This document shows, one piece after another, positions 43,448 through 51,962 of a stretch of 64,000 nt of DNA. The notes under the pieces are model-generated. The model worked only from the letters and a program-made list of their open reading frames with translations. It made no database searches and was not told the DNA's origin. Each line of letters opens with the position of its first letter. Position 1 is the stretch's first letter. A program made the position numbers and the translations under genes. Source of the DNA: Bacteroidota bacterium (GTDB lineage Bacteria; Bacteroidota; Bacteroidia; Chitinophagales; BACL12). The stretch is from NCBI GenBank assembly GCA_016715425.1, contig JADKAC010000002.1:495501-559500 (forward strand), read 5' to 3'.

Positions 43448-44107
43448 TTAATTATCGGGCTGAAGTTGCAGAATACTAAAAAAGTAATCATGAAATTCAT
43501 AATACAGGCGCTGTCTTAATCCTGATTTATTTTCGATGAGGATATAACCTGATAATCCATCCAAATAAATTCCGTGGGAGACATCAATATCTTTTAAGTG
43601 GCTAATTGGATTTGCATAATATGGATGATACCCATAATAGGATGCAAAAAACAGTGGTGAAGAATTACTAAAAAAACCATTTAACCCAATAGTATCTCCG
43701 GGCAATACTACAGGAGATATATATGTACTGTCGGCAATTACAGTTCCTGCATCACCATCACAATTCTTCGAATCAATTGCCGGTAGTGAATCAAAAATAT
43801 ATTCATAAGTACAAATTGGTTCCTCCCTTGATTTTACTAAAATTCTATAATCGGGATTAAGAATATTGATATTATAATTTTCGTTTTGATAGCCTCCCGG
43901 TGAAGAACTTTTTCCGCCTGTAAATTCGATATCATCTTCGCCATCAGAATTTATATCAAGAAAAATTTTTACCCCATAAAATGTATTGGCTGTAATATTA
44001 AATTCCACATATGGTGAAGGTTCATCTATGGAACAATTTAGAAATGGCATTACCATCACCAGAAGTATGATAAGTTGATTGAAATAATGGGAGTGGGAAA
44101 TCTTCAT
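43448..44107 (-). CDS. Lipoprotein of unknown function
   Basis: 219 residues. The N-terminus KISHSHYFNQLIILLVMVMP leads to FLNC, a lipobox-like cysteine at 25. The mature part has an acidic DINSDGEDDIEF segment near 51-62 that resembles a calcium-binding dockerin/EF-type loop. Tyr-rich beta stretches follow (SYYGYHPYYANPISH) with a C-terminal all-beta pattern. I do not recognise a family. It is divergent from rimP with 150 bp between them and has no operon partner. Confidence 0.65.
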   Translation of the reverse strand: MKISHSHYFNQLIILLVMVMPFLNCSIDEPSPYVEFNITANTFYGVKIFLDINSDGEDDIEFTGGKSSSPGGYQNENYNINILNPDYRILVKSREEPICTYEYIFDSLPAIDSKNCDGDAGTVIADSTYISPVVLPGDTIGLNGFFSNSSPLFFASYYGYHPYYANPISHLKDIDVSHGIYLDGLSGYILIENKSGLRQRLYYEFHDYFFSILQLQPDN

Positions 44108-44224
44108 TGTATTCTTCTGAGCAGTTGATTAAAATTAAAAGATTAATTCTGAAATATTTCACCGCACTAATCACACCCCATCTAATCCTGATTCTCCCGG
44201 CTTTATAATTACAATTGTTACCCT

Positions 44225-44274
44225 TATATTTGCAGCAACTTCGAAAGAGGGGACACAGTGGCGTCCCCTCTTTT
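44225..44274 (+). promoter_or_regulatory. rimP leader: -7 element plus terminator-like hairpin
   Basis: TATATTTG (44225-44232) is an exact -7 element. Fifteen bases on, GAGGGGAC (44247-44254), an 8-nt loop and GTCCCCTC (44263-44270) make a perfect 8-bp GC-rich stem followed by TTTTGTTT. The hairpin lies entirely in the 5' leader, ending 15 nt before the rimP ATG at 44285, so it could attenuate transcription or mask the start. Confidence 0.6.
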
Positions 44275-44284
44275 GTTTCCGGAT

Positions 44285-44755
44285 ATGGACGTTTTGAAAG
44301 AAAAGATACAAGAGTGGTTAGCACCCAAGCTGGAGGAATTGGATTGTTTTCTGGTAGATATCAGGCATAATCCGTCAAACGGCAAGTTTGAAATTTATAT
44401 GGATACCGATGCAGGAGTTACCATTAGCGCATGTGAACAGGTGAGCAGATACTTGAATTTCTATATGGAAAACGATCCGGCTTTTGGCGATAACTATATG
44501 TTGGATGTGAGTTCGCCGGGTATGGAAAATCCATTTAAAGTGGAAAGACAGTATCTGAAAAATATTGGCAAAACGGTGGAACTGGTATTGCATTCAGGTG
44601 TAAAAAAAGAAGGTATTTTAAAGCAATATGATGGAGAGAAGTTGACATTGCAAATTGCATTACCGGTAAAAGTAAAAGGCAAGAAACCGGAACTTGTGGA
44701 AGAGGAATTTACTTTGGAAGAAATAAAAAGTACAAAGAAGAAGATTTCATTTTAA
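44285..44755 (+). CDS. rimP: Ribosome maturation factor RimP
   Basis: 156 residues from ATG 44285. An in-frame GTG at 44258 lies inside the leader hairpin and would add nine poor residues. RimP assists 30S subunit assembly. The N-terminal domain (LAPKLEELDCFLVDIRHNPS, ISACEQVSRYLNFYME) and the conserved LDVSSPGMENPFKVERQYLK segment are present, as is the C-terminal SH3-like domain (GVKKEGILKQYDGEKLTLQI). It is the first gene of rimP-nusA-infB, with nusA starting 37 bp later. Confidence 0.95.
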   Translation: MDVLKEKIQEWLAPKLEELDCFLVDIRHNPSNGKFEIYMDTDAGVTISACEQVSRYLNFYMENDPAFGDNYMLDVSSPGMENPFKVERQYLKNIGKTVELVLHSGVKKEGILKQYDGEKLTLQIALPVKVKGKKPELVEEEFTLEEIKSTKKKISF

Positions 44756-44792
44756 TACAATACAAAAGGAATAATTATTAAAACTAAAGTAT

Positions 44793-46034
44793 ATGAATAG
44801 TTTACAATTGGTTGAATCATTCAGCGAGTTTAAGGACATGAAAAATATTGATCGTCCTACGCTGATGAAAGTGCTGGAAGATATTTTCCGCACCATCATC
44901 CGTAAAAAATATGAAACCGACGAGAACTTTGATATTATCGTAAACACCGAAAAGGGTGACCTTGAAATTTGGCATCGGCGCATGATAGTAGAAGACGGCA
45001 TGGTGCAAAATCCGGCCACAGAAATTTCTTTAACTGATGCATTGGTAATGGAACCCGATTTTCAAGTGGGTGAAGAAACTTACGAAGAAGTTAATATCGA
45101 AAGTTTTGGTCGCAGAATTATTCTTGCCATTCGTCAGGCATTAACTCAAAAAATTAATGAGTTAGAGAAGGATGAAATATTTAAAAAATACAACGATCGT
45201 ATCGGAGATATTGTAACCGGAGAAGTATATCAGGTTTGGAAAAAAGAAGTGTTGTTGTTGGATGATGATGGTAATGAATTGATTTTACCACGTATGGAAA
45301 TGATACCTTCTGATAATTATAAAAAAGGAGATACCATTCGTGCGGTTGTAAAAAATGTAGAGCTGCGCAATGGCAATCCATTGGTTATTTTAAGTAGAAC
45401 CGATAGTTCATTTCTTGCTAAACTTATGGAGCAGGAAGTACCCGAAGTATTTGATGGTTTAATAGTTATTCGCCGCATTGTTCGTGCGCCGGGAGAAAGA
45501 GCAAAAGTAGCAGTAGAATCTTTTGATGATCGCATTGATCCGGTTGGTGCATGTGTGGGAATGAAGGGAAGCAGAATTCATGGAATTGTTCGTGAATTGC
45601 GCAATGAAAATATTGATATAATTAATTACACAAATAATATGTCGCTATTAATTCAAAGAGCATTAAGCCCTGCGAAAATTAATAGTATTGAATTAGATGC
45701 GGAAAGCAAAAGAGCAAGAGTATTTCTTTCACCCGATCAGGTTTCATTAGCAATCGGTAAAGGTGGATTGAATATTAAACTTGCATGTTCACTTACCGGA
45801 TATGATATTGATGTGTTCCGTGATACAGAAGAAGAAGATTATGATGTGGATCTGGATGAATTTACTGATGAGATAGAAGAATGGATGATTGACGAATTAA
45901 AATCTATTGGATGCGATACAGCAAAAAGTGTATTGGAATTAAGTGTGGATGATTTAGTACGCCGTACGGATTTGGAAGAAGAAACCATTCGTGAAATCAT
46001 GCGCATTCTGAAGGATGAGTTTGATGGAGAATAA
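44793..46034 (+). CDS. nusA: Transcription termination/antitermination factor NusA
   Basis: 413 residues. NusA binds RNA polymerase and modulates pausing, termination and antitermination. Order: N-terminal polymerase-binding domain (about 1-130), S1 domain (about 135-200; GDIVTGEVYQVWKKEVLLLD), and KH1/KH2 domains (about 200-345; FDGLIVIRRIVRAPGERAKV, VSLAIGKGGLNIKLACSLTG). The C-terminal acidic end carries a helix-hairpin-helix-like segment (SIGCDTAKSVLELSVDDLVR). The length suits Bacteroidota NusA, without the two E. coli AR repeats. It sits between rimP and infB. Confidence 0.97.
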   Translation: MNSLQLVESFSEFKDMKNIDRPTLMKVLEDIFRTIIRKKYETDENFDIIVNTEKGDLEIWHRRMIVEDGMVQNPATEISLTDALVMEPDFQVGEETYEEVNIESFGRRIILAIRQALTQKINELEKDEIFKKYNDRIGDIVTGEVYQVWKKEVLLLDDDGNELILPRMEMIPSDNYKKGDTIRAVVKNVELRNGNPLVILSRTDSSFLAKLMEQEVPEVFDGLIVIRRIVRAPGERAKVAVESFDDRIDPVGACVGMKGSRIHGIVRELRNENIDIINYTNNMSLLIQRALSPAKINSIELDAESKRARVFLSPDQVSLAIGKGGLNIKLACSLTGYDIDVFRDTEEEDYDVDLDEFTDEIEEWMIDELKSIGCDTAKSVLELSVDDLVRRTDLEEETIREIMRILKDEFDGE

Positions 46035-46132
46035 CAAGTCATTATGTGCAAAAAATATAATTGCTGTACATAGTGATTAACTTTACATGTTAAAACAAAA
46101 TTAATTTCGGTAGAAATACCGTGTAACTATTT

Positions 46133-48973
46133 ATGGCCGAAGATAAAAGTATAAGGTTAGCAGCAGCCTCAAAAGAGTTTAATGTAGGAGTTCAGCATAT
46201 TGTTGAATTTCTGCAAAAGCAGGGCTATGCGGTGGAAAGTAAACCCACTTTCAAACTCAATGAGGAGATGTTCTATGCCTTACTGAAAGAATATTCGAAG
46301 GATAAAGTGCTGAAAGAAAAAGCGGATCAGGTAAATATTGGCTTAGCTCGTAAAATAGAAAAGCAGGAAGAAGAAGTAATAGTTGCTAAAAAATCGGAAC
46401 CTGTTAAAACAAAGAAAGAAGAACCCAAAGCTGAAATAATTGAAACACCTCCGGTAAAAGAAAAACCAGTAGTTGAAAAACCGGTTGTTGAAGAACCTGT
46501 GAAAGAGGAAGTGATAAAAGCCAAGAGTGAAAAACTGGTGACGCCGAAAGTAATTGACACGATAGAAATTGTAGATAATAAAGGCAAGAAGAAGAAAGAG
46601 GAGAAGAAACCTGAAGAAAAGAAAGTAGAAGAGAAAGTGGTTGAAGAAAAGAAACCCGATGAGAAGAAAATAGAAGAGAAAAAACAAGAAGAAGAAAAAC
46701 CGGTAGAAGAAAAACCTCAAGAAAAAACACTAGAACCAATTCCGGTGGAGGAAGAAAAGAAACCTGAAAAAATAGAAGAACCCGTAATACAGAAAAAACA
46801 AGAGGTGGTACCAGAAACGAAGGAAATGGAAATGATCCTAACCAAAAGAGTAACCCTCACCGGCCCTAAGGTGATGGGAAAAATTGAAATACCACAACAG
46901 CCGGATAAAAAATCGGAGAAGAAACATGCTCCCGGAGATGATCCAAGAAAGAAAAGAAAACGCATTAAAAAGCAACAACGCATTAATGTAGATAAAGTAA
47001 AAGAAGACGAACGCAAGCAACAACGTGCAAGAGAAACACGCAAAACAACCACGGTAGATCCCGAAGAACAAGAACGCATCATTCAGGAACAAGTGCGCAA
47101 CACACTCGCAAAAATGAGTGGTACAGCACAAACCGGAAAGGGGAAAGCGAAAGCGAAAATGCGCAAGCAGGTGAACAGGGAAAAGGTAGCGATACAAGAA
47201 GAATTACAAGCTGCACAAAGCAATGTGTTACAAGTTGCGGAATTCACTTCATTATCTGAATTAGCAAGTTTAATGAATGTGCCACCTACCGATTTAATCA
47301 TGAAATGTTTTGAATTGGGAATGATGGTTTCTATTAATCAACGTTTGGATGCGGAGATTATAGAATTACTCGCAGATGAATTTAATTTCAAATTAAAATT
47401 TATCAATGCATCAGGAAATGAGGAAGATGAAAAAGATGAAGAAGATGCGACTGATACTTTAAAATTCCGTGCTCCCATTGTTACAATTATGGGTCATGTG
47501 GATCACGGTAAAACATCGCTGCTGGATCATATTCGTGAAGCAAATGTGGTGGCAGGTGAAAAGGGTGGAATCACTCAACACATCGGTGCGTATGATGTGG
47601 TGGTTACAGGCGAAAAACATATTGCATTTTTAGATACTCCCGGTCACGAGGCTTTTACTGCCATGCGTGCCCGTGGTGCGAAACTTACAGATATTGCAGT
47701 AATTGTAATTGCTGCGGATGATGAAATAATGCCGCAAACCCGTGAAGCAATCAGCCATGCGCAAGCAGCGGGTGTGCCGATGGTTTTTGCAATAAATAAA
47801 ATTGATAAACCGGGTGCACTTCCTGAACGGATAAAAGAACAACTTGCTCAACTAAATATTCTTGTTGAAGACTGGGGCGGTAAATATCAAAGTCAGGAAA
47901 TTTCTGCAAAATCCGGTTTGAATGTAAATCTGTTATTGGAGAAAATTTTATTGGAAGCTGAGCTACTTGACTTGAAAGCTAATCCGGATAAACCTGCTAT
48001 CGGAACTACGATTGAAGCAGCATTGGATAAGGGACGAGGATATACTTGTAATATCATGGTGCAGGAAGGTACTTTGAAGAATGGCGATATGATAGTGGCA
48101 GGACCTTATTACGGCAGAGTGAAAGCGATGTTTAATGAGCGCAATCAAAAAGTTGCTGAAGCCGGTCCTTCAACACCGGTTTTAGTATTGGGTTTAAATG
48201 GCGCTCCTCAAGCAGGTGAAAAATTCAGAGTATTTGCAAATGAGGATGAAGCAAAATCTACTGCTACCCGTCGCATGCAAATAATTCGTGAACAAGGAAT
48301 TCGCACCAAGAAACATATTACGCTAGAAGAAATCGGACGTCGTAAAGCATTGGGTACTTTCCGTGAATTGAATATTATTATCAAGGCCGATGTGGATGGT
48401 TCTGCTGAAGCATTGACTGATAGCTTACTGAAACTTTCTACTGAAGAAGTTCAGGTGAATGTTATTTATAAAGGTGTTGGTCAAATTACAGAAAGTGATA
48501 TTATGCTTGCTTCTGCATCCGATGCAGTAATCGTTGGTTTCCAGGTGAGGCCTTCAAGTTCTGTACGTCATCTTGCTGAAAAAGAAGGTGTAGAAATTCG
48601 CTTGTACAGCATTATTTATGCTGCAATTGAAGAAGTGAAGAGTGCAATGGAAGGTATGCTTGCACCAAAAGTGGAAGAGAAAATTACCTGTACTGTATTA
48701 GTGAGAGAAACATTTAAAATTAGTAAGCTCGGCACAATTGCAGGATGTTATGTTCAGGAAGGAAAAATTACACGCAATACGAAAATACGTTTGATACGTG
48801 ATGGTATAGTTATCTATTCAGGTCAGTTAGATTCCTTGAAACGATTTAAAGATGATGCTAAAGAAGTAACTGCAGGTATGGAATGCGGACTTACCATTAA
48901 AAACTTCAACGATATTAAAGAAGGTGATATTATTGAAGGTTATGAGGAAGTGGAAACTAAGAGAACGCTTTAA
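46133..48973 (+). CDS. infB: Translation initiation factor IF-2
   Basis: 946 residues. IF-2 brings initiator tRNA to the 30S subunit and promotes 50S joining. A short N-terminal helical domain (1-55) is followed by a very charged Lys/Glu/Pro-rich linker (about 80-240) with runs like EEKKPEEKKVEEKVVEEKK, then a second IF2_N segment. The GTPase domain has G1 GHVDHGKT at about 453-460, G3 DTPGHE and G4 NKID. Two beta-barrel domains and the tRNA-binding C2 domain complete it. The long linker is typical of Bacteroidota. It closes the rimP-nusA-infB operon; a 1-kb repeat region follows. Confidence 0.98.
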   Translation: MAEDKSIRLAAASKEFNVGVQHIVEFLQKQGYAVESKPTFKLNEEMFYALLKEYSKDKVLKEKADQVNIGLARKIEKQEEEVIVAKKSEPVKTKKEEPKAEIIETPPVKEKPVVEKPVVEEPVKEEVIKAKSEKLVTPKVIDTIEIVDNKGKKKKEEKKPEEKKVEEKVVEEKKPDEKKIEEKKQEEEKPVEEKPQEKTLEPIPVEEEKKPEKIEEPVIQKKQEVVPETKEMEMILTKRVTLTGPKVMGKIEIPQQPDKKSEKKHAPGDDPRKKRKRIKKQQRINVDKVKEDERKQQRARETRKTTTVDPEEQERIIQEQVRNTLAKMSGTAQTGKGKAKAKMRKQVNREKVAIQEELQAAQSNVLQVAEFTSLSELASLMNVPPTDLIMKCFELGMMVSINQRLDAEIIELLADEFNFKLKFINASGNEEDEKDEEDATDTLKFRAPIVTIMGHVDHGKTSLLDHIREANVVAGEKGGITQHIGAYDVVVTGEKHIAFLDTPGHEAFTAMRARGAKLTDIAVIVIAADDEIMPQTREAISHAQAAGVPMVFAINKIDKPGALPERIKEQLAQLNILVEDWGGKYQSQEISAKSGLNVNLLLEKILLEAELLDLKANPDKPAIGTTIEAALDKGRGYTCNIMVQEGTLKNGDMIVAGPYYGRVKAMFNERNQKVAEAGPSTPVLVLGLNGAPQAGEKFRVFANEDEAKSTATRRMQIIREQGIRTKKHITLEEIGRRKALGTFRELNIIIKADVDGSAEALTDSLLKLSTEEVQVNVIYKGVGQITESDIMLASASDAVIVGFQVRPSSSVRHLAEKEGVEIRLYSIIYAAIEEVKSAMEGMLAPKVEEKITCTVLVRETFKISKLGTIAGCYVQEGKITRNTKIRLIRDGIVIYSGQLDSLKRFKDDAKEVTAGMECGLTIKNFNDIKEGDIIEGYEEVETKRTL

Positions 48974-49384
48974 AAAAATGACAATTGACAGTGGACAGTT
49001 GACAATGAAAGAAATGTTTTGGGTTTCAAGTTTCATGTTTCAAGTTCCGGGTTGAAAAACTCATCGTTCATTAGAGATTACTCACCATAAGGCTATTGGC
49101 AGTAAGCATTTGGCTATTGGCAAAAAACTTTGACTTTGACTATTGAACGTTGACAAAAAATGTTTCGGGTTCCGAGTTTCGGGTTAAAAAAATTATCGTT
49201 CGTCTTCAAGTTAAACACTCTCATAGGCATTACGGAGAATGAAAATGATAAGCTTACTATTGAATTCTTTTTCTTATGTTTTCTTTATTTTTTTCTATGT
49301 CGCTTTGTGGTTAAATTTTTCTTTTTATTTCTCCGGATAGCTGCGTTTTTTTTTCTTAAATAATGTTGTAGCACTTCAATATTG
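48974..49384. repeat. Composite low-complexity repeats, left part of the 49-50 kb block
   Basis: Stretches such as GACAATTGACAGTGGACAGT, GTTTCAAGTTCCGGGTTG, CTCATCGTTCATTAGAGATT and GGCTATTGGCAGTAAGCATT, which are reverse complements of those at 19.9-20.28 kb. It contains no credible gene and begins at the infB stop. Confidence 0.85.
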
Positions 49385-49745
49385 TGTTTTGACCCACCTC
49401 TTATCCTCCCTCAAACTGTTTACCCGCCGAAGGAGGGGGAGGACGTTTAAGCATCGTTCTATCAAATTCAAGTTTATTAAAAATATTTTTTTTTCTCCGT
49501 GCATCTCCGTGTTTTTTCTCTTCGTGAACTCCGTGCAATTTCTATGTTGCTATGTGGTTAAATTTTTTACAGCTGGGTTTTGCCTCTAATTTCTAATTAC
49601 TCATTCTTTCATTCTTCATTTAATTAAATGCTATTTGCAATGGGCTTTTAAACGCTACTCATAATTATTACATCATATTTGAAAATAACACTGCATAAAC
49701 GTCCTCCCTTCTTTTTTAAGGGAGGATAAGAGGTGGGTCAAAACA
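49385..49745. mobile_element. MITE-like element with 27-bp terminal inverted repeats
   Basis: The 27 bp at 49385-49411 (TGTTTTGACCCACCTCTTAT...) are exactly reverse-complementary to 49719-49745. A second inverted pair lies just inside (GGAGGACGTTTAAGCA at 49438-49453 against TGCATAAACGTCCTCC near 49692-49707). The total length is about 361 bp, with no transposase and a T-rich interior including CTCCGTG repeats. I do not see a clear target-site duplication. This is the layout of a non-autonomous miniature element or a large palindromic RNA-forming repeat. Confidence 0.6.
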
Positions 49746-50040
49746 ATTAACAGTAAACAGTTGACAATGAAAAAAAACTTAAACGATTGACTTAGACATT
49801 GATAAAAAATGTTTCGGGTTTCGAGTTTCAGGTTAAAAAACTCTTCGTTCATTGAGATTACTCACCATATGGCTATTGGCAGTTAGCATTTGGCTATTGG
49901 CAAAAAACTTTGACTTTGACTTTGAAAAAAAATCATTACTCATTGCTGATTTTTTTATTCACTATTCACCACTCACTATTCACTAAATCTCATCACTGAT
50001 TACTCAATACTCAATACCCGATACCCGATACTATTCCCAA
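49746..50040. repeat. Composite low-complexity repeats, right part of the 49-50 kb block
   Basis: Contains ATGGCTATTGGCAGTTAGC, CAAAAAACTTTGACTTTGAC, TCATTACTCATTGCTGATTT and CACTATTCACCACTCACTAT. The order mirrors 19.93-20.08 kb on the other strand. It ends with tandem CAATACCCGATACCCGATAC immediately before the stop codon of the GT39 gene, just as the 20.28-kb block ends near the SnoaL gene. Confidence 0.85.
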
Positions 50041-51534
50041 TCACTTCAACTGCTTATCCAGAATTAATACATCAGGATCATTAGCTATATAGTCTGGTAA
50101 TTCATAATTCGATCTTGCAACGAAAACTGCAATTTTATATCCTTCTTGTTTTAGTTGAAAATAATTTTCTTCATCGGGATAAAATTGATATACATTCTGA
50201 TTGCTCCAGAACATTGCTTCGATATCCTCAAAAGATTTGCAGTTGAGTAGTACATAATTTTCAGGTAGAATAGAATCGAGTTCTTTATAGATAGCAGTAT
50301 TATATTTTTTAGCTTCCTTATTCTCCACATTCAAATAATGTCCTCCTTTTTTAAAATAATATTTCTGATTGGTGAGAGGTTTAAAAACTGCAATAATGAG
50401 AAATAAAATTATTAGAACTTCAAATGTATTATTCCAACGAATATTAAAATTTTCTTTTATCCAAATAAATAATTGGGTAACACCAAAACCCACTAACAGA
50501 AAAATAAATGGTGCTGCAATAAATACATAGCTTATACCTTTCGATTTAGTAATTACAGTAAAAAACAAATACACAATTATGATTGGAAACAGTAATGATA
50601 TCCATCCGGTATTAATTATTTTATTTTTCAATTTCCAAAAAGCAATTGCAATAAAAGGAAGCAGGTAATAGGAATATTGAAAATGCCAAATTTGAAAATA
50701 ATACCAGAAGTTTGTTTGCATTCCCTCTACTGATTCAGTAAGATGCTTTGTATTGTAATTAAATTCATAACGACTGAGTACAGGAAATTGATTTAAAATA
50801 TAAATCTGCCATGGAATAAAAACAATACAGCAAATAATAAATGATTGCAGCAATGGATAAAAATGTTTTAGTCGCAAATGCTTTTTATGTTGCAATAACA
50901 ATTCAATTCCCCATACTGCAAAAATTAATAACCCCACCAACCATTTATTCAGTATTGCGCAACCCGCAAATAAACCAATAAGAAAAATCCAATATTTTTT
51001 TTGTGATGCTTTATATTCAAAATAACACCAGAAGGAAGCGAGGATATAAAAACCAAAAGCCACATCATTATGGTCCATTCCAATAACACCATTGGTAAGC
51101 TCTAATTGATAAGAAGAAAAAGTAAAAAGTAATGCAGCAATTAATCCTGCGAATTTGTTTTTAAATAGAATACCAATGCGAAAAATGAATACAACTGAAA
51201 GCGCACCCATTATTGCACTTGGCAATCGCAAGGCAAATAAGTTGACACCAAATATTTTCATACTCAATGCCATCTGCCATAAAAACAATGGTTGTTTATG
51301 ACGCCAGATATGTCCATCGGTCCATGAAATTTCATCATAAGGTAATACAGGATCAGCACGAAGCATCGGGGTGAATGGATGCGTCATCATATTCTTGGCT
51401 ACCAATGCATGAAAGCGTTCGTCCCAGTCGTGCAGATAAGGAAATAAAGAATTAAAAAGTATTCTTATTCCAAGTGCACCAAAAAAAAGAATCAGATAAG
51501 TATAAAAATTTTTGGAGGCAGATATTTTAATCAT
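50041..51534 (-). CDS. GT39-type membrane glycosyltransferase (ArnT/PMT-like)
   Basis: 497 residues with about ten to eleven membrane helices. The first periplasmic loop has the catalytic acidic motif DWDERFHALVA (residues about 36-46), and the second loop has the RHKQPLFLWQMALSMKIFG stretch typical of PMT_2 enzymes. Such enzymes transfer a sugar from a polyprenyl-phosphate carrier to lipid A, protein or glycan in the periplasm. The acceptor is unknown. A soluble C-terminal domain of about 100 residues follows. The next gene upstream on this strand encodes an 83-residue protein 20 bp away. Confidence 0.85.
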   Translation of the reverse strand: MIKISASKNFYTYLILFFGALGIRILFNSLFPYLHDWDERFHALVAKNMMTHPFTPMLRADPVLPYDEISWTDGHIWRHKQPLFLWQMALSMKIFGVNLFALRLPSAIMGALSVVFIFRIGILFKNKFAGLIAALLFTFSSYQLELTNGVIGMDHNDVAFGFYILASFWCYFEYKASQKKYWIFLIGLFAGCAILNKWLVGLLIFAVWGIELLLQHKKHLRLKHFYPLLQSFIICCIVFIPWQIYILNQFPVLSRYEFNYNTKHLTESVEGMQTNFWYYFQIWHFQYSYYLLPFIAIAFWKLKNKIINTGWISLLFPIIIVYLFFTVITKSKGISYVFIAAPFIFLLVGFGVTQLFIWIKENFNIRWNNTFEVLIILFLIIAVFKPLTNQKYYFKKGGHYLNVENKEAKKYNTAIYKELDSILPENYVLLNCKSFEDIEAMFWSNQNVYQFYPDEENYFQLKQEGYKIAVFVARSNYELPDYIANDPDVLILDKQLK

Positions 51535-51554
51535 CAGAATTAAAATTCAAAAAA

Positions 51555-51806
51555 TTATTCCTCTTCTTCTACCAACAATAATTTGCATGCAGCCATTAAT
51601 CCGATAACGGTGCCTTTATTTTTAGATTTTTCTACAAGTTCAACAGTAGTGAGAATAATACCTTTGCCGGTTTTATCATTTTCACTTTCAATTGCTTCCA
51701 TAAATGGTTGCAGTTTTTCTTTAAAATTTTCCGGGAAAGCAGCTTTTATTTTATCTAATGCTTCGGTTAAAGATTTATAAAGTTGCGCTGTTTGTTTTGA
51801 ATCCAT
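51555..51806 (-). CDS. Small conserved-looking helical protein
   Basis: 83 residues, mostly helical and charged (SKQTAQLYKSLTEALDKIKA, ENFKEKLQPFMEAIES) with a central hydrophobic stretch (GTVIGLMAACKLLLVEEEE) at the C-terminus. It has no signal peptide and no motif I recognise. ATG start, normal codon use for the region. It lies 20 bp upstream of the glycosyltransferase gene and about 156 bp downstream of purF, so it may share a transcript with the former. Confidence 0.6.
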   Translation of the reverse strand: MDSKQTAQLYKSLTEALDKIKAAFPENFKEKLQPFMEAIESENDKTGKGIILTTVELVEKSKNKGTVIGLMAACKLLLVEEEE

Positions 51807-51962
51807 TTTTCAAAAGTAATTAAAATAATAAAAGTGGTTTTCATACTTACCTGTTCTCTGAATACTTATTTCTCACCTTCCGTCATTGCCATTTTTTTTC
51901 GATTACACAGTTCCCCGATTCGACGATTACACAATAAACAATTCTACAGTTCTACAAAAAAA

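Noticed and set aside
46327..47301. Long minus-strand frames opposite infB
   Set aside because: Shadows of the Lys/Glu-rich linker; a purine-rich coding strand leaves the complement open.
49160..49589. Two Phe/Leu-rich + strand frames of 66-67 codons
   Set aside because: They lie in T-rich low-complexity repeats and across the MITE-like end; no coding character.
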